Assembly (NCBI GenBank): GCA_964430305.1
Contig: CAYSEX010000005.1
Coordinates: 1-64,000 of the forward strand
Direction: 5' to 3'
Source: CAIZGX01 sp964430305
Lineage (GTDB): Bacteria > Bacteroidota > Bacteroidia > Flavobacteriales_D > Sanyastnellaceae
DNA length: 64,000 bases
The notes under the pieces were generated by a model. That model ran no database searches and was not told where the DNA came from. It saw only the letters and a program-made list of their open reading frames with translations. A program made the translations under genes and the position numbers. Below are positions 1 through 9,054 of this stretch, piece after piece; positions within the stretch are counted from its first letter, which is position 1, and the number at the start of each line of letters is the position of its first letter.

Positions 1-1
1 T

Positions 2-1570
2 AACATAGCCACTAAAATACCCGCCTTTATACCAATTGTTCACTTTTTGCCCCTATTGAAACTGATTGGCAGACCATGGTGGTGGTTTATTTTACTATTG
101 GTGCCAGGTGTAAATCTCATCATGCTCACCATATTAAATGTTGAAATTGGAATTGTATTCAATCAGCGTTCAACCAAACAACAATGGATCTTTGGGGCAT
201 TGCCATGGTATGCACTTTATATTCTTGCTTTTAAAGATGTTCAAGCCGAATATGCAGGACCTAGAGATTGGAAAGGGAAGAAAAAATCATTCGGCAGAGA
301 GTGGGGCGAAGCCATTTTATTTGCCGTTGTCGCGGCAAGCATTATTCGCACCTTTTTCTTAGAGGCATTTACAATTCCCACTCCTTCCATGGAGTCATCT
401 ATGAAAGTTGGAGATTATCTATTTGTAAGTAAAGTAACCTACGGTGCAAAAATTCCTCAAACACCTGTTTCTATGCCCTTTGTGCACAATGCTTTACCTG
501 GAGGATTAACGAACAGTTATGTTGAATGGTTTTCACTCCCTTACATGCGATTACCCGGTTACGGAAAGGTGGAACGATATGATCCCGTTGTTTTCAATTT
601 TCCAAATGGTGATACCGTAGTTCTTGATCCATTTTATGTTGGACATGATTACCATGCGCTTCTCAGATCAGAGGCATTGTATGAAGCCACCATGAAAGTT
701 GGTCCCGCTTCCGCCTTTGATGAATACACCTTCAATAGAAGCAAATATGAAAACATGGCTCGACAGAATTTTACGGAAAAGAAAATTTGCAAGCATTGTG
801 GTCGTGGTAATTTAAAAATTGAAGGAACTCGAGATCGTCCTACTGATAAGAAAGAAATGTACATCAAACGTTGCATTGGATTGCCTGGAGAGGAAATTAA
901 GATTGTTTCAGGCCAAGTGTTTATCAATGGAAACCCTATAGAGAACAAACCCGGTATGATGTGGAATTACGCAATTCCCGCAGCTTCTGTGAATAAGGTT
1001 CAAAAGAAACTAGATAAACTAAAGAGTGAATTAAGTCCAAGTCCTTATCAAGCCGATATGGTTTTAATGCCACTTACAGAAAGCGAGGCCAATGAAGTTA
1101 GAAACATGTCTCCAGAACTCGCTGGTATTACCAGGCATTTGGATTCTACCTATAAGCATCAACCTTTACCCATTTATCCGAATTCTGCAGAAACTCCTTA
1201 CGTGACATGGACTTCTGACATTTTCGGACCAATCGTAATTCCATCTGCAGGATGGACCATTGAACTAAACAAAGATAACTTCATTCAATATCAACGTGTG
1301 ATTAATGCATATGAAGGTCAGACTTGTGAAATGAAAAATGGAAAATACCTCATCAATGGTCAAGAGGCCAATTCATACACTTTTCAATATAACTATTATT
1401 TCATGATGGGAGACAATAGACACCATAGTGCAGATAGCAGATTTTGGGGCTTTGTGCCAGAGACTCACATTGTTGGAAAAGCCGTATTCACCTGGTTCTC
1501 AAAAGAAAATATGGATTACCACGGAAGTAATAAAATTCGTTGGGACCGTATTTTCAGACTTGTGGATTAA
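2..1570 (+). CDS. lepB: Signal peptidase I, 5'-truncated by window edge
   Basis: Removes signal peptides from exported proteins at the inner membrane. The frame is open to the left edge and the residues before the TTG at 47 (ending HFLPLLKLIGRPWWW) look like the usual N-terminal membrane segment of Bacteroidota enzymes, so the true start lies upstream. The catalytic Ser sits in PTPSMESS (codon 386-388), the general-base Lys in YIKRCIGLPGE (codon 866-868), and the late box GDNRHHSADSR is intact. About 160 residues separate Ser and Lys, as in the long Bacteroidota form. A CKHC pair (788-799) lies in this insertion. It is followed 8 nt later by a WbqC-like gene, a pairing I recall from other Bacteroidota. 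The family call is firm; the start is unknown. Confidence 0.95.
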   Translation, partial: NIATKIPAFIPIVHFLPLLKLIGRPWWWFILLLVPGVNLIMLTILNVEIGIVFNQRSTKQQWIFGALPWYALYILAFKDVQAEYAGPRDWKGKKKSFGREWGEAILFAVVAASIIRTFFLEAFTIPTPSMESSMKVGDYLFVSKVTYGAKIPQTPVSMPFVHNALPGGLTNSYVEWFSLPYMRLPGYGKVERYDPVVFNFPNGDTVVLDPFYVGHDYHALLRSEALYEATMKVGPASAFDEYTFNRSKYENMARQNFTEKKICKHCGRGNLKIEGTRDRPTDKKEMYIKRCIGLPGEEIKIVSGQVFINGNPIENKPGMMWNYAIPAASVNKVQKKLDKLKSELSPSPYQADMVLMPLTESEANEVRNMSPELAGITRHLDSTYKHQPLPIYPNSAETPYVTWTSDIFGPIVIPSAGWTIELNKDNFIQYQRVINAYEGQTCEMKNGKYLINGQEANSYTFQYNYYFMMGDNRHHSADSRFWGFVPETHIVGKAVFTWFSKENMDYHGSNKIRWDRIFRLVD

Positions 1571-1578
1571 GGATTAAG

Positions 1579-2157
1579 ATGAGGCAAAAGGCTTATCTTC
1601 CATGCTTACCCGAGGTTTCTTGGTATTTATTGCGATTGGAATTTGGATTCGATACCAATTATTTAGGTTCGGAAGCTTATGAAAAACAAACAACCAGAAA
1701 TCGTTTTTCTATTCTGACTTCAAATGGTATTCAATGGATTACCATTCCTGTTGAATCGACTCATGGCAATCAAACGCCTTACGCGGAAATAAAGATTAGT
1801 GCTGAATTCCGACCTAAAAAAATTCTTACCGCAATTCAATCTGCATATGGGAAAAGTGCGTATTATGATTTTGTCATGGATGATTTAAGCGCCATTTTTT
1901 CTTCAGAGGAAAGATTGTTATTCAACTTCAATCAAAGATTGCTTGACTGGACATTAGAGTGGTGTAAGAATGAATTCAAATTCACACCCAACGATGAGCT
2001 AAGCATCATGCATGAAAAAGCAGAATTTCAATTTCATCCTTACTTACACGTTTTTTCAGATCGATTTCCCTTCCAACCTAACCTGAGTATCCTTGACGTC
2101 ATCTTCAACAAAGGACGATTTGATTTGAACCAACTTGGTTGTGTGAAGAAAAGCTGA
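1579..2157 (+). CDS. WbqC-like family protein
   Basis: A 192-residue cytosolic protein of the WbqC-like family (PF08889), some members of which sit in polysaccharide clusters; the reaction is not established. Visible are the N-terminal AYLPCLPEVSWYLLRL segment, the YEKQTTRNRF stretch and the later ITIPVE / TPYAEIKIS strand pattern typical of the family. The ATG at 1579 is preferred over a start at 1540 that would overlap the lepB end by 31 nt, because 1579 begins right before the conserved YLP segment. It follows lepB by 8 nt and is probably co-transcribed. Confidence 0.8.
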   Translation: MRQKAYLPCLPEVSWYLLRLEFGFDTNYLGSEAYEKQTTRNRFSILTSNGIQWITIPVESTHGNQTPYAEIKISAEFRPKKILTAIQSAYGKSAYYDFVMDDLSAIFSSEERLLFNFNQRLLDWTLEWCKNEFKFTPNDELSIMHEKAEFQFHPYLHVFSDRFPFQPNLSILDVIFNKGRFDLNQLGCVKKS

Positions 2158-2200
2158 ATTTTCCGAAGTATTTTACATTTTCCTTCGCATTTTTGTACTT

Positions 2201-3946
2201 ATGAAGAAACGCAGTTCTGACCTACTTCAATTTGGCCTTTCCATTGGTATTTTTATAGCACTAGCCCTAATTTCCAGTGCATTTTATTTCAAATGGGACA
2301 TCACCGCAGAAAAGCGGAATTCACTATCTGATTCTACCCATGAATTGCTGGAATCATTGGAAGAACCCGTTTATGTTCGTGTTTATTTGCACGGAGAATA
2401 CCCCGCTGATTACAAGCGTTTGGAGCAAAGTGTTGAAGAACGATTGGCTGAATTTAGCAGTGTAAGTAACGGTTTAATTGAGTATGAATTCATAGACCCT
2501 TATGAAGAGGCCGACGAAAAAAAACGTCAGGAAATTTTTTCAGCGTTAGATGAAAAGGGATTGAAATTTTCCAACATAACCTACGAGAAAGATGGTCAGG
2601 AAATTAACAAAATCATTTGGCCCGGAGCAATTGTGGAATACCAGGGTGAAGAATTTCCAATCCAATTTATGCGCAGTGAAATGCCAATGAGCAGTCCTGA
2701 AATGATTAATTTCAGTGTAAACAACTTGGAATATGAGTTAGCCAGTAGTTTCCGCAGAATATTCCGTAAGGAGAAACCAAGGATTGCGGTTTTAGAGGGG
2801 CACAAAGAAATTGAGCGCATGCATATGGCAGACTTGCTATACAGTCTCAAAGACAATTATGACATTCGCCCCGTAACTATAGATGCTAAACTCAACGCAC
2901 TGAGTGACAAGCTAGCTGAAATGCAGTTTCGCAGCAATATTTATGACCTTTTAATTGTAGCAGGAACAGATACTGTTGTGCCAGATAAAGACAGATTCAT
3001 TATTGACCAATTTGTAATGAATGGCGGTAAAGTATTGTGGATGTTAGATGGGCTAACCATGGATTTAGACAGCTTGAAAAAGGGTGGAATGGCATTGGCA
3101 ATTTCCAATGAAAACGGGCTGTATGAAATGTTATACGAATATGGTGTTCGGTTGAATAGAGATATGATTATTGATTTTCAAGGAGCGCCAATAGTGGTTG
3201 ACAATGGCCCCATGGGTAACCAACGAAGCTATATAGAGAAAAGCAATTACTACGCTCCTATTCTTACTTCAGAAAGACACTCTCATCCCATTGCAGCAAA
3301 CTTAGATCCCATCTTTACCGAATTTGCAGGATCTATAGATACGGTAAATCAAAATCCAAAAATTAAAAAAACGCCTTTCTTATTTTCTTCAGATTTGGCG
3401 AAATCATTTAAAGCTCCAGTAAGAATAGACTTGGAGTTGCTTCGCGAAGGACCCGAATATTTTAAAGCAAACAATAAAGCGCATCAAATCATGGGCATAT
3501 TGATGGAAGGAGAGTTCACAAGCGCTTTCAAAGATTTTCTACCCGACAGCATTCGAAGAAATCCGGTCATTGCATTCAGAGAGTCAAGCGCTCCAACGAA
3601 GATGATTTTGATTTCTGATGCAGACATTGCATATAATGAAGTTGTGACAGAAGATGGTAAGAAATTTCCTTTACCACTGGGGTACAGCAAACAATACAAA
3701 AAGGTCATTTATGACAACAAAGATTTACTCATGAATTGTGTCAACTATTTGCTTGACGATGCAGGGCTTATTGATGTGCGAACCAAGAACATTCAAGTTA
3801 GAAAATTAAATAAAGAAAAGGTTATTGCCGAGGAAAATTTCTGGAAGACCATGAACGTAGCTTCGCCACTGCTTATTCTAGCTGCAACATCTGGAATACT
3901 CTTATTTTTAAGAAAAAGGAAATGGTCGAAGAAAAACGAAAAATGA
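2201..3946 (+). CDS. gldG: Gliding-motility ABC transporter auxiliary protein GldG
   Basis: Periplasm-facing membrane protein of the GldF-GldG ABC transporter associated with gliding motility in Bacteroidota (ABC-type auxiliary domain PF09822). The 581-residue protein has one N-terminal membrane helix (about residues 10-32) and one C-terminal helix (about 552-572) ending in RKRK, with the large periplasmic domain between them. The usual permease partner gldF is not next to it; the upstream gene is the WbqC-like protein. The downstream DUF4340 gene overlaps its stop by ATGA, so the two are probably translationally coupled. A near-consensus -7 box CATTTTTG (2188-2195) ends 5 nt before the ATG. 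Confidence 0.88.
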   Translation: MKKRSSDLLQFGLSIGIFIALALISSAFYFKWDITAEKRNSLSDSTHELLESLEEPVYVRVYLHGEYPADYKRLEQSVEERLAEFSSVSNGLIEYEFIDPYEEADEKKRQEIFSALDEKGLKFSNITYEKDGQEINKIIWPGAIVEYQGEEFPIQFMRSEMPMSSPEMINFSVNNLEYELASSFRRIFRKEKPRIAVLEGHKEIERMHMADLLYSLKDNYDIRPVTIDAKLNALSDKLAEMQFRSNIYDLLIVAGTDTVVPDKDRFIIDQFVMNGGKVLWMLDGLTMDLDSLKKGGMALAISNENGLYEMLYEYGVRLNRDMIIDFQGAPIVVDNGPMGNQRSYIEKSNYYAPILTSERHSHPIAANLDPIFTEFAGSIDTVNQNPKIKKTPFLFSSDLAKSFKAPVRIDLELLREGPEYFKANNKAHQIMGILMEGEFTSAFKDFLPDSIRRNPVIAFRESSAPTKMILISDADIAYNEVVTEDGKKFPLPLGYSKQYKKVIYDNKDLLMNCVNYLLDDAGLIDVRTKNIQVRKLNKEKVIAEENFWKTMNVASPLLILAATSGILLFLRKRKWSKKNEK

Positions 3947-5016
3947 AGAGGTCTACCCTAATACTGCTCATTGCTTTCATTGTACTCGGTGGTATTGGAG
4001 CTTTTGTCTATTGGAAAATTGATCGATCGCATCCGACCAATGACAATCCGTTCATGCAATTTGCAATTGAAGACACTGCTTCAATTGGAAAAATTACCAT
4101 TCAAGATCGGAATGGAGAGGTTGCTACATTGACTCGACTTGAAGGAACAACATCCTGGACTATCAATAAAAAGTATCCTGCTCGCCCCGATGCCATTCAA
4201 CTCTTACTTGAGTGCATTCATGATATTCGAGTGCGCGGAAATGTACCAGCGAAAGCAAAAGAAAACATGTTGAGTGTTATGGCCACTTCAGCCAAGGAAG
4301 TGAAAATTTACAATCTAAAAAATGAGCTCATAAAAACGTATTTTGTTGGACCGAATTGGCATGATCATCAAGGTACTATTATGGTCTTAGAAACTCCGGC
4401 AGATGGCCGAAGTGAAGAACCTTATATTACCCACATTGAAGGATTTACTGGTTTTTTAAACCCGAGGTTCTTCATTGCTGAAAATGAATGGCGCAGCAAT
4501 GCCATTTTTAACTTTCCAAAATTAGATATACAACAAGTTGAATTCATCAATCACGTAAACCCGAATCAAAGTTTCCGATTCAAAGTTTCATCTTCGAATC
4601 GCATTCAAGCTGAGGTTTTCGCGAATGGAACATATCAAGCATTCTCGGCACTCGACACCTTGTTGGCTTTTGATTTCATCAAACGCATGTGTCGCGTTAA
4701 CATTGAATCGTACAACACCTATCTCAAACCCACTGCCGCTGACAGTATAAAAAGTAGCGCTCCTGCATTCACATTCATTGTTACTGACGCGGTTGGTCTT
4801 GTGCACCCACTTCATCTATTTTTGAAAAAGGCGAATGGAATGAAAGTGGATGGTCAAGGCAATTCTACCCCCTATGACCCCGACTATTTTTGGGCGAAAG
4901 ATGAACGAAACGAATTGGGCTTAGCTCAATATTTCTTCTTCGAACCTCTACTTATGCCAGCAGATTTTTATAATCCCACCAAGACTTTTACGCCCGAGTC
5001 ACGTGTGACAAAATAA
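3943..5016 (+). CDS. DUF4340 domain-containing membrane-anchored protein
   Basis: A 357-residue protein with one N-terminal membrane helix (about residues 5-22, LILLIAFIVLGGIGAFVYW) and a long periplasmic part resembling DUF4340 (PF14238). DUF4340 proteins commonly follow gldG-type ABC auxiliary genes and are thought to belong to the same complex; no activity is known. The ATG at 3943 is chosen over 3922 because it forms the ATGA overlap with the gldG stop and places the positive residues right before the membrane helix. Its last 29 nt overlap the convergent RNA methyltransferase gene. Confidence 0.75.
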   Translation: MKRSTLILLIAFIVLGGIGAFVYWKIDRSHPTNDNPFMQFAIEDTASIGKITIQDRNGEVATLTRLEGTTSWTINKKYPARPDAIQLLLECIHDIRVRGNVPAKAKENMLSVMATSAKEVKIYNLKNELIKTYFVGPNWHDHQGTIMVLETPADGRSEEPYITHIEGFTGFLNPRFFIAENEWRSNAIFNFPKLDIQQVEFINHVNPNQSFRFKVSSSNRIQAEVFANGTYQAFSALDTLLAFDFIKRMCRVNIESYNTYLKPTAADSIKSSAPAFTFIVTDAVGLVHPLHLFLKKANGMKVDGQGNSTPYDPDYFWAKDERNELGLAQYFFFEPLLMPADFYNPTKTFTPESRVTK

Positions 5017-5710
5017 TTCCTGCCGCAATACCAACATTGAGACTTTCTCCAAGACCGAGTCTTGGAATGTGTATTGGATTTAAATCTTTGAATTCTTTTG
5101 ATAAACCGTGGCTTTCGCTTCCCATAACCAAAGCCCATTTCGCTTTTTTCTCAAAGGAATATACTGATTCCCCTTTCATATCTGCAACCATGATATGAAA
5201 GTCGTGCTGATTCAATAAAGCGATTATTTCATTCGAAGAAAGTTTCAAAGTTGGAATTCGAAATACGGCACCCATTGTAGATTGTATAACTTTTGGATTT
5301 TCCAATTCCACACATTGCTCATCCATTACTACCCCATCAACACCGAACCATTCGCATGTACGCATAATTGTCCCCGCGTTTCCCGGATCAGTAATTCCAT
5401 TCAGAACCACTATTCTTCGAGCTATCTTGAAATCTAATTTGGGTAATAACCGGCTCTGCACTACAGCTAAATAACCCGAAGGGGTTGAAAAAGAAGAGCA
5501 GCTAGACAACATCTGTTCAGACACATATTCAGCATTATGACTATCGCAAAACAATTCATCTGAACTCAGTAAAAAACTGACATCCCAATCCATTTCCAAC
5601 ACTTCTTCAACCATCTTTTTCCCTTCAACAACAAACAAACGTTCTTCGTTTCTCACTTTCTTTTGTTGAAGGCTTCGTATAAATCGAATATCATTTTTAG
5701 AAATTGCCAT
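4988..5710 (-). CDS. TrmH/SpoU-family RNA 2'-O-methyltransferase
   Basis: SAM-dependent 2'-O-ribose methyltransferase of the SPOUT (SpoU/TrmH) class acting on rRNA or tRNA; the exact target nucleotide cannot be read from sequence. The 240 residues show an N-terminal substrate-binding region (KKVRNEERLFVVEG) followed by the three knot motifs: NGITDPGNAGTIMRTCEWFG, ALVMGSESHGLS, and IPRLGLGESLNVGIAAGI. It is divergent from tamL, with 32 nt between the start codons, and converges on the DUF4340 gene with a 29 nt overlap. Confidence 0.9.
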   Translation of the reverse strand: MAISKNDIRFIRSLQQKKVRNEERLFVVEGKKMVEEVLEMDWDVSFLLSSDELFCDSHNAEYVSEQMLSSCSSFSTPSGYLAVVQSRLLPKLDFKIARRIVVLNGITDPGNAGTIMRTCEWFGVDGVVMDEQCVELENPKVIQSTMGAVFRIPTLKLSSNEIIALLNQHDFHIMVADMKGESVYSFEKKAKWALVMGSESHGLSKEFKDLNPIHIPRLGLGESLNVGIAAGIILSHVTRA

Positions 5711-5742
5711 CTATCTTTATTTTCACAAAGATGATTATTTTC

Positions 5743-8358
5743 ATGCAACGAATAAGCAAGCCAATCCTATTCTTTTTTCTTACAATCGCTTTGTTTGAAG
5801 CATGCACCATTCAACGTACCTTACCTGAAGGAGGTGTCTACTTCGAAGATCATTTTGTTGAATATGGTGTACCTCTTGTGAATGTTGAAGGGTTGGAATT
5901 CATTAATTCGGTGAAAGCTCCTTCTGACGCTTCGGCCGACGAACTTCTTTCCCTCACTAAAGTAAAACCGAATAGGAAAATTCTCTTCTTTCGTTTTAAC
6001 ATGCGCATGAATACCTTGGTTCCTAGGAAGGCATTGGCCCGATCTGAAGAACGAATTCAAGAACGTTGTATTCGAAAAAACAAAAGAAAAGTAGCCAAAA
6101 ATAAACCTCAAACAACATGCAATGGTCTTTGGCCATGGTTAGCATATACTGTTGGTGAACCGCCTGCCTTGATGGATTCCGCCCTGGCTAAGAAGAGTGC
6201 GAAGCAGATGGAAATTTTTCTTGAAAAAAGAGGATACTTCAATGCTCATGTTACTCCAGATATTCAATACAATGAAAATAAAACCATCTTTTGGGATAAA
6301 AACAAATCATGCCGCGTTTATTACCAAGTAGATCTCGGTGAGCAGTTTGAAATGCAAACAATCAATTGGGATATTCAAGAACCCAAAATCAAAAGTGATT
6401 TGGAAAATTTAAAATCAAAATCGCTTCTTCAATCCGGCAACCCCTTTCATGTTGATGTCTTAAGCGAAGAGCGAAATAGAATTACAACTTATCTTAAAAA
6501 TATTGGTTACTTTGAGTTTATTCCCGATTACATTGTTTATGATGTTGACACCACAACTACCAAAGGCAAAGCAAACTTAACCTTACACATACTTAACCCA
6601 AAGGAGGTTGACGGTTTCGGAAATTACACGGGTAGAATTTTACCTCACAGAAAATTTTATTTCGGAAAGGTTTCAATCAATGTTGCTTACGACCCCAATA
6701 ATACAACACGCATACCACAAGACACTTCCATTGTCTCTGTAACAGGAAGAACTGTAGAATTTTTGAGTAATGGTGCCCCTGTTGTAAAACCCGATTTACT
6801 TGCAAGTAAACTTCGTTTTAAATGCGTTGATTATTGGAAATACGAAAAAGATAGTGTGCCGCAAAACATTAAAAAACTACACAACCTTTTCGTACAGAAC
6901 AAAATTGACGACACCTATAAAGAATTCTCACAGCTTGGTGTTTTTAAAAACGTGAATATTCAGATGACTCCCGTGGTATACCGAGATACCACCCCCATGT
7001 TAGATGTTAGAATTAATCTTTATCCACATAAAAAACAATCCCTTGCCTTCGATCCAAGAATTACAAATAGAGCAGGAAACATGGGGGTATACAGCAACTT
7101 CACATATAGACATAAAAATTTATTTCATGGCGCTGAAACCTTCGAATTTAAAACCATTTTAGGTCTTGAGGCCACCCAAACCATTGGAAGTTCTGGAACC
7201 GATGGTAATGCCGGAAATCAAATCGTGGAGCGTGCATTTCAATTGAACACATTTGAAATAGGTCCTGAGCTTAATTTGAACATTCCACAATTCTTCCCAA
7301 ACGTGGTTAAGAAATATACCAATCAGCCATACACCACTCTCCGATTTACCGCCAATTATCAAAAAAGACCCGACTATGAGCGCACGCTTTCACAACTCGG
7401 TTTTGGTTGGAAGTATATGGAGGATCCTGAACGGGTCTCAAGCGTGCACATTGAATGGGCTGAGATCAGCCTAATCAAGATAAACAAGTCTGCTGCATTT
7501 CAGTCATGGTTGAACAATTTAAATGACGGATATCTTAACAACAGTTATCAAGATCACTTGATTGTTGCAAGTAGTATAGGTTATAACGTGAACACCCAAT
7601 TATCGAACGACCAACCCACTTATTTTTATTACAATGCAACAATATTAGAAGCAGCAGGTAATGCATTGCGCGGACTCTTCAATGTACTTCCGAATGTCAC
7701 TACTGATGCCAACGGCAGTTATTCCATTCAAGGAATTCGTTTTGCTCAGTATTTGAAAACAGAACATGATTTTCGCTATTATACACAACGCGACGCCCAA
7801 AATAAATTTGCGTTCCGTGGCTTCCTTGGTGTGGGTATGCCTTTTAAAAATTTAAATGCACTACCCTTTGAAAAAAGTTACTTCAGTGGCGGTGCGAATG
7901 GCATTCGAGCATGGCAAGCCAGAACATTGGGACCAGGAAGCTACAGAGATTCAACAGCAATTAAATCATTCAATAACATTGGTGATTTGAAAATAGAATT
8001 TAATGCCGAATATCGTTTTTCCTTTACTGATATGTTTCAAGGTGCCGTGTTTGTGGACGCTGGAAACATTTGGTTAATGAATAAAAATTCTAGCCCCTTG
8101 AATGCCGATTTTCAATTGAACCGATTTTACAAAGAATTTGCTATTGGTGCTGGGCTTGGAGCACGGCTTGATTTTGACTTTTTCCTTATACGCTTAGATA
8201 TGGGTATACCTATTCGCAATCCAATAATGATTGAAGGTGAACGTTGGATTTGGGAACCAAAAACAGAGTTCAATCAATTTTTAACACACGTTAATAATAG
8301 CCCATCTGTATTCAAGCCGAATTTAGTTTTCAACCTCGGCATTGGATTTCCCTTCTAA
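5743..8358 (+). CDS. tamL: TamL-type Omp85 outer-membrane assembly lipoprotein
   Basis: Member of the BamA/TamA (Omp85) superfamily, Bacteroidota TamL branch: a lipid-anchored, POTRA-bearing beta-barrel working with TamB in outer-membrane assembly. The N-terminus MQRISKPILFFFLTIALFEAC is a lipoprotein signal with Cys after FEA (a loose lipobox). POTRA-like repeats fill roughly residues 40-420. The barrel contains the conserved GGANGIRAW motif (Omp85 motif 3 type) and ends in a terminal Phe (GIGFPF), the usual insertion signal. The ATG at 5743 is preferred over a TTG at 5704 that overlaps the divergent methyltransferase; 5731 is a possible alternative. The 3' end overlaps plsC by 36 nt. Confidence 0.85.
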   Translation: MQRISKPILFFFLTIALFEACTIQRTLPEGGVYFEDHFVEYGVPLVNVEGLEFINSVKAPSDASADELLSLTKVKPNRKILFFRFNMRMNTLVPRKALARSEERIQERCIRKNKRKVAKNKPQTTCNGLWPWLAYTVGEPPALMDSALAKKSAKQMEIFLEKRGYFNAHVTPDIQYNENKTIFWDKNKSCRVYYQVDLGEQFEMQTINWDIQEPKIKSDLENLKSKSLLQSGNPFHVDVLSEERNRITTYLKNIGYFEFIPDYIVYDVDTTTTKGKANLTLHILNPKEVDGFGNYTGRILPHRKFYFGKVSINVAYDPNNTTRIPQDTSIVSVTGRTVEFLSNGAPVVKPDLLASKLRFKCVDYWKYEKDSVPQNIKKLHNLFVQNKIDDTYKEFSQLGVFKNVNIQMTPVVYRDTTPMLDVRINLYPHKKQSLAFDPRITNRAGNMGVYSNFTYRHKNLFHGAETFEFKTILGLEATQTIGSSGTDGNAGNQIVERAFQLNTFEIGPELNLNIPQFFPNVVKKYTNQPYTTLRFTANYQKRPDYERTLSQLGFGWKYMEDPERVSSVHIEWAEISLIKINKSAAFQSWLNNLNDGYLNNSYQDHLIVASSIGYNVNTQLSNDQPTYFYYNATILEAAGNALRGLFNVLPNVTTDANGSYSIQGIRFAQYLKTEHDFRYYTQRDAQNKFAFRGFLGVGMPFKNLNALPFEKSYFSGGANGIRAWQARTLGPGSYRDSTAIKSFNNIGDLKIEFNAEYRFSFTDMFQGAVFVDAGNIWLMNKNSSPLNADFQLNRFYKEFAIGAGLGARLDFDFFLIRLDMGIPIRNPIMIEGERWIWEPKTEFNQFLTHVNNSPSVFKPNLVFNLGIGFPF

Positions 8359-9054
8359 CTTTTCAACGAAAAGTGCATGCATCTTTCTTGCTAGTGCATC
8401 TTGATCCAGTTCAATGTAATTCGTTGCATGAACAACAGGGCAAATTTCAATTTCAATTTTCGTAGGACGTAATGAAAAGCTACCGCTCTTAAGTGCTCTT
8501 GAACCACCGTGAATAACAACAGGAATAAGTGGAATTTGACCCTCACAAGCTATAACAAAAGCCCCACGTTTGAAGGGTTGTAAACTACCTGTTTTACTTC
8601 GTGTTCCCTCTGGAAAAACAACAATGCTTTTTCCCTCTGCAATATCTTGTATGGCTGAACGCATAGACAGCATAGCTTGTTCTCTGTTTGATCTATCAAT
8701 AAAGATCATTCCCATGGCTTGCATGTATTGACCTAAAAATGGCACCCGTTTTAGCTCCATTTTCGCCACATAAAACAAGGGTTGATTTATGGCTGCAAAT
8801 AAGATGGGAATATCAAGCAAACTGGTGTGATTGGAAATATAAATTGCTGGATAGTTGGGGATATTTTCCTTTCCAGAGACCTTCCACCGAATCATACAAA
8901 CGGCGAGAACGGCGGGTGAAAATAAATAGTGCCCAATAAACTTATTGGCTTTTTTAGTGGATATGAAGAGACGCGATATTAAACCTATGCTAGCACAAAG
9001 AACCACAATTACAATTAGCAACGCGATCTGAATAACATTTACAATATACCACAT
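8323..9054 (-). CDS. plsC: 1-acyl-sn-glycerol-3-phosphate acyltransferase
   Basis: Membrane enzyme adding the second acyl chain to lysophosphatidate in phospholipid synthesis. It has an N-terminal hydrophobic helix (residues 7-30), the catalytic HX4D box (NHTSLLD, His76 and Asp81) and the FPEGTRS box (147-153). At 243 residues it has the usual PlsC length. The start overlaps the stop of the upstream molybdoenzyme gene in a TAATG arrangement, so it is probably translated from that gene's transcript; no separate promoter is evident. It converges on tamL. Confidence 0.92.
   Translation of the reverse strand: MWYIVNVIQIALLIVIVVLCASIGLISRLFISTKKANKFIGHYLFSPAVLAVCMIRWKVSGKENIPNYPAIYISNHTSLLDIPILFAAINQPLFYVAKMELKRVPFLGQYMQAMGMIFIDRSNREQAMLSMRSAIQDIAEGKSIVVFPEGTRSKTGSLQPFKRGAFVIACEGQIPLIPVVIHGGSRALKSGSFSLRPTKIEIEICPVVHATNYIELDQDALARKMHALFVEKLEGKSNAEVEN

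Noticed and set aside
47..49. TTG at 47 as the true lepB start
   Set aside because: The frame is open to the window edge and the residues before it continue the conserved N-terminal membrane region, so the gene is truncated by the window.
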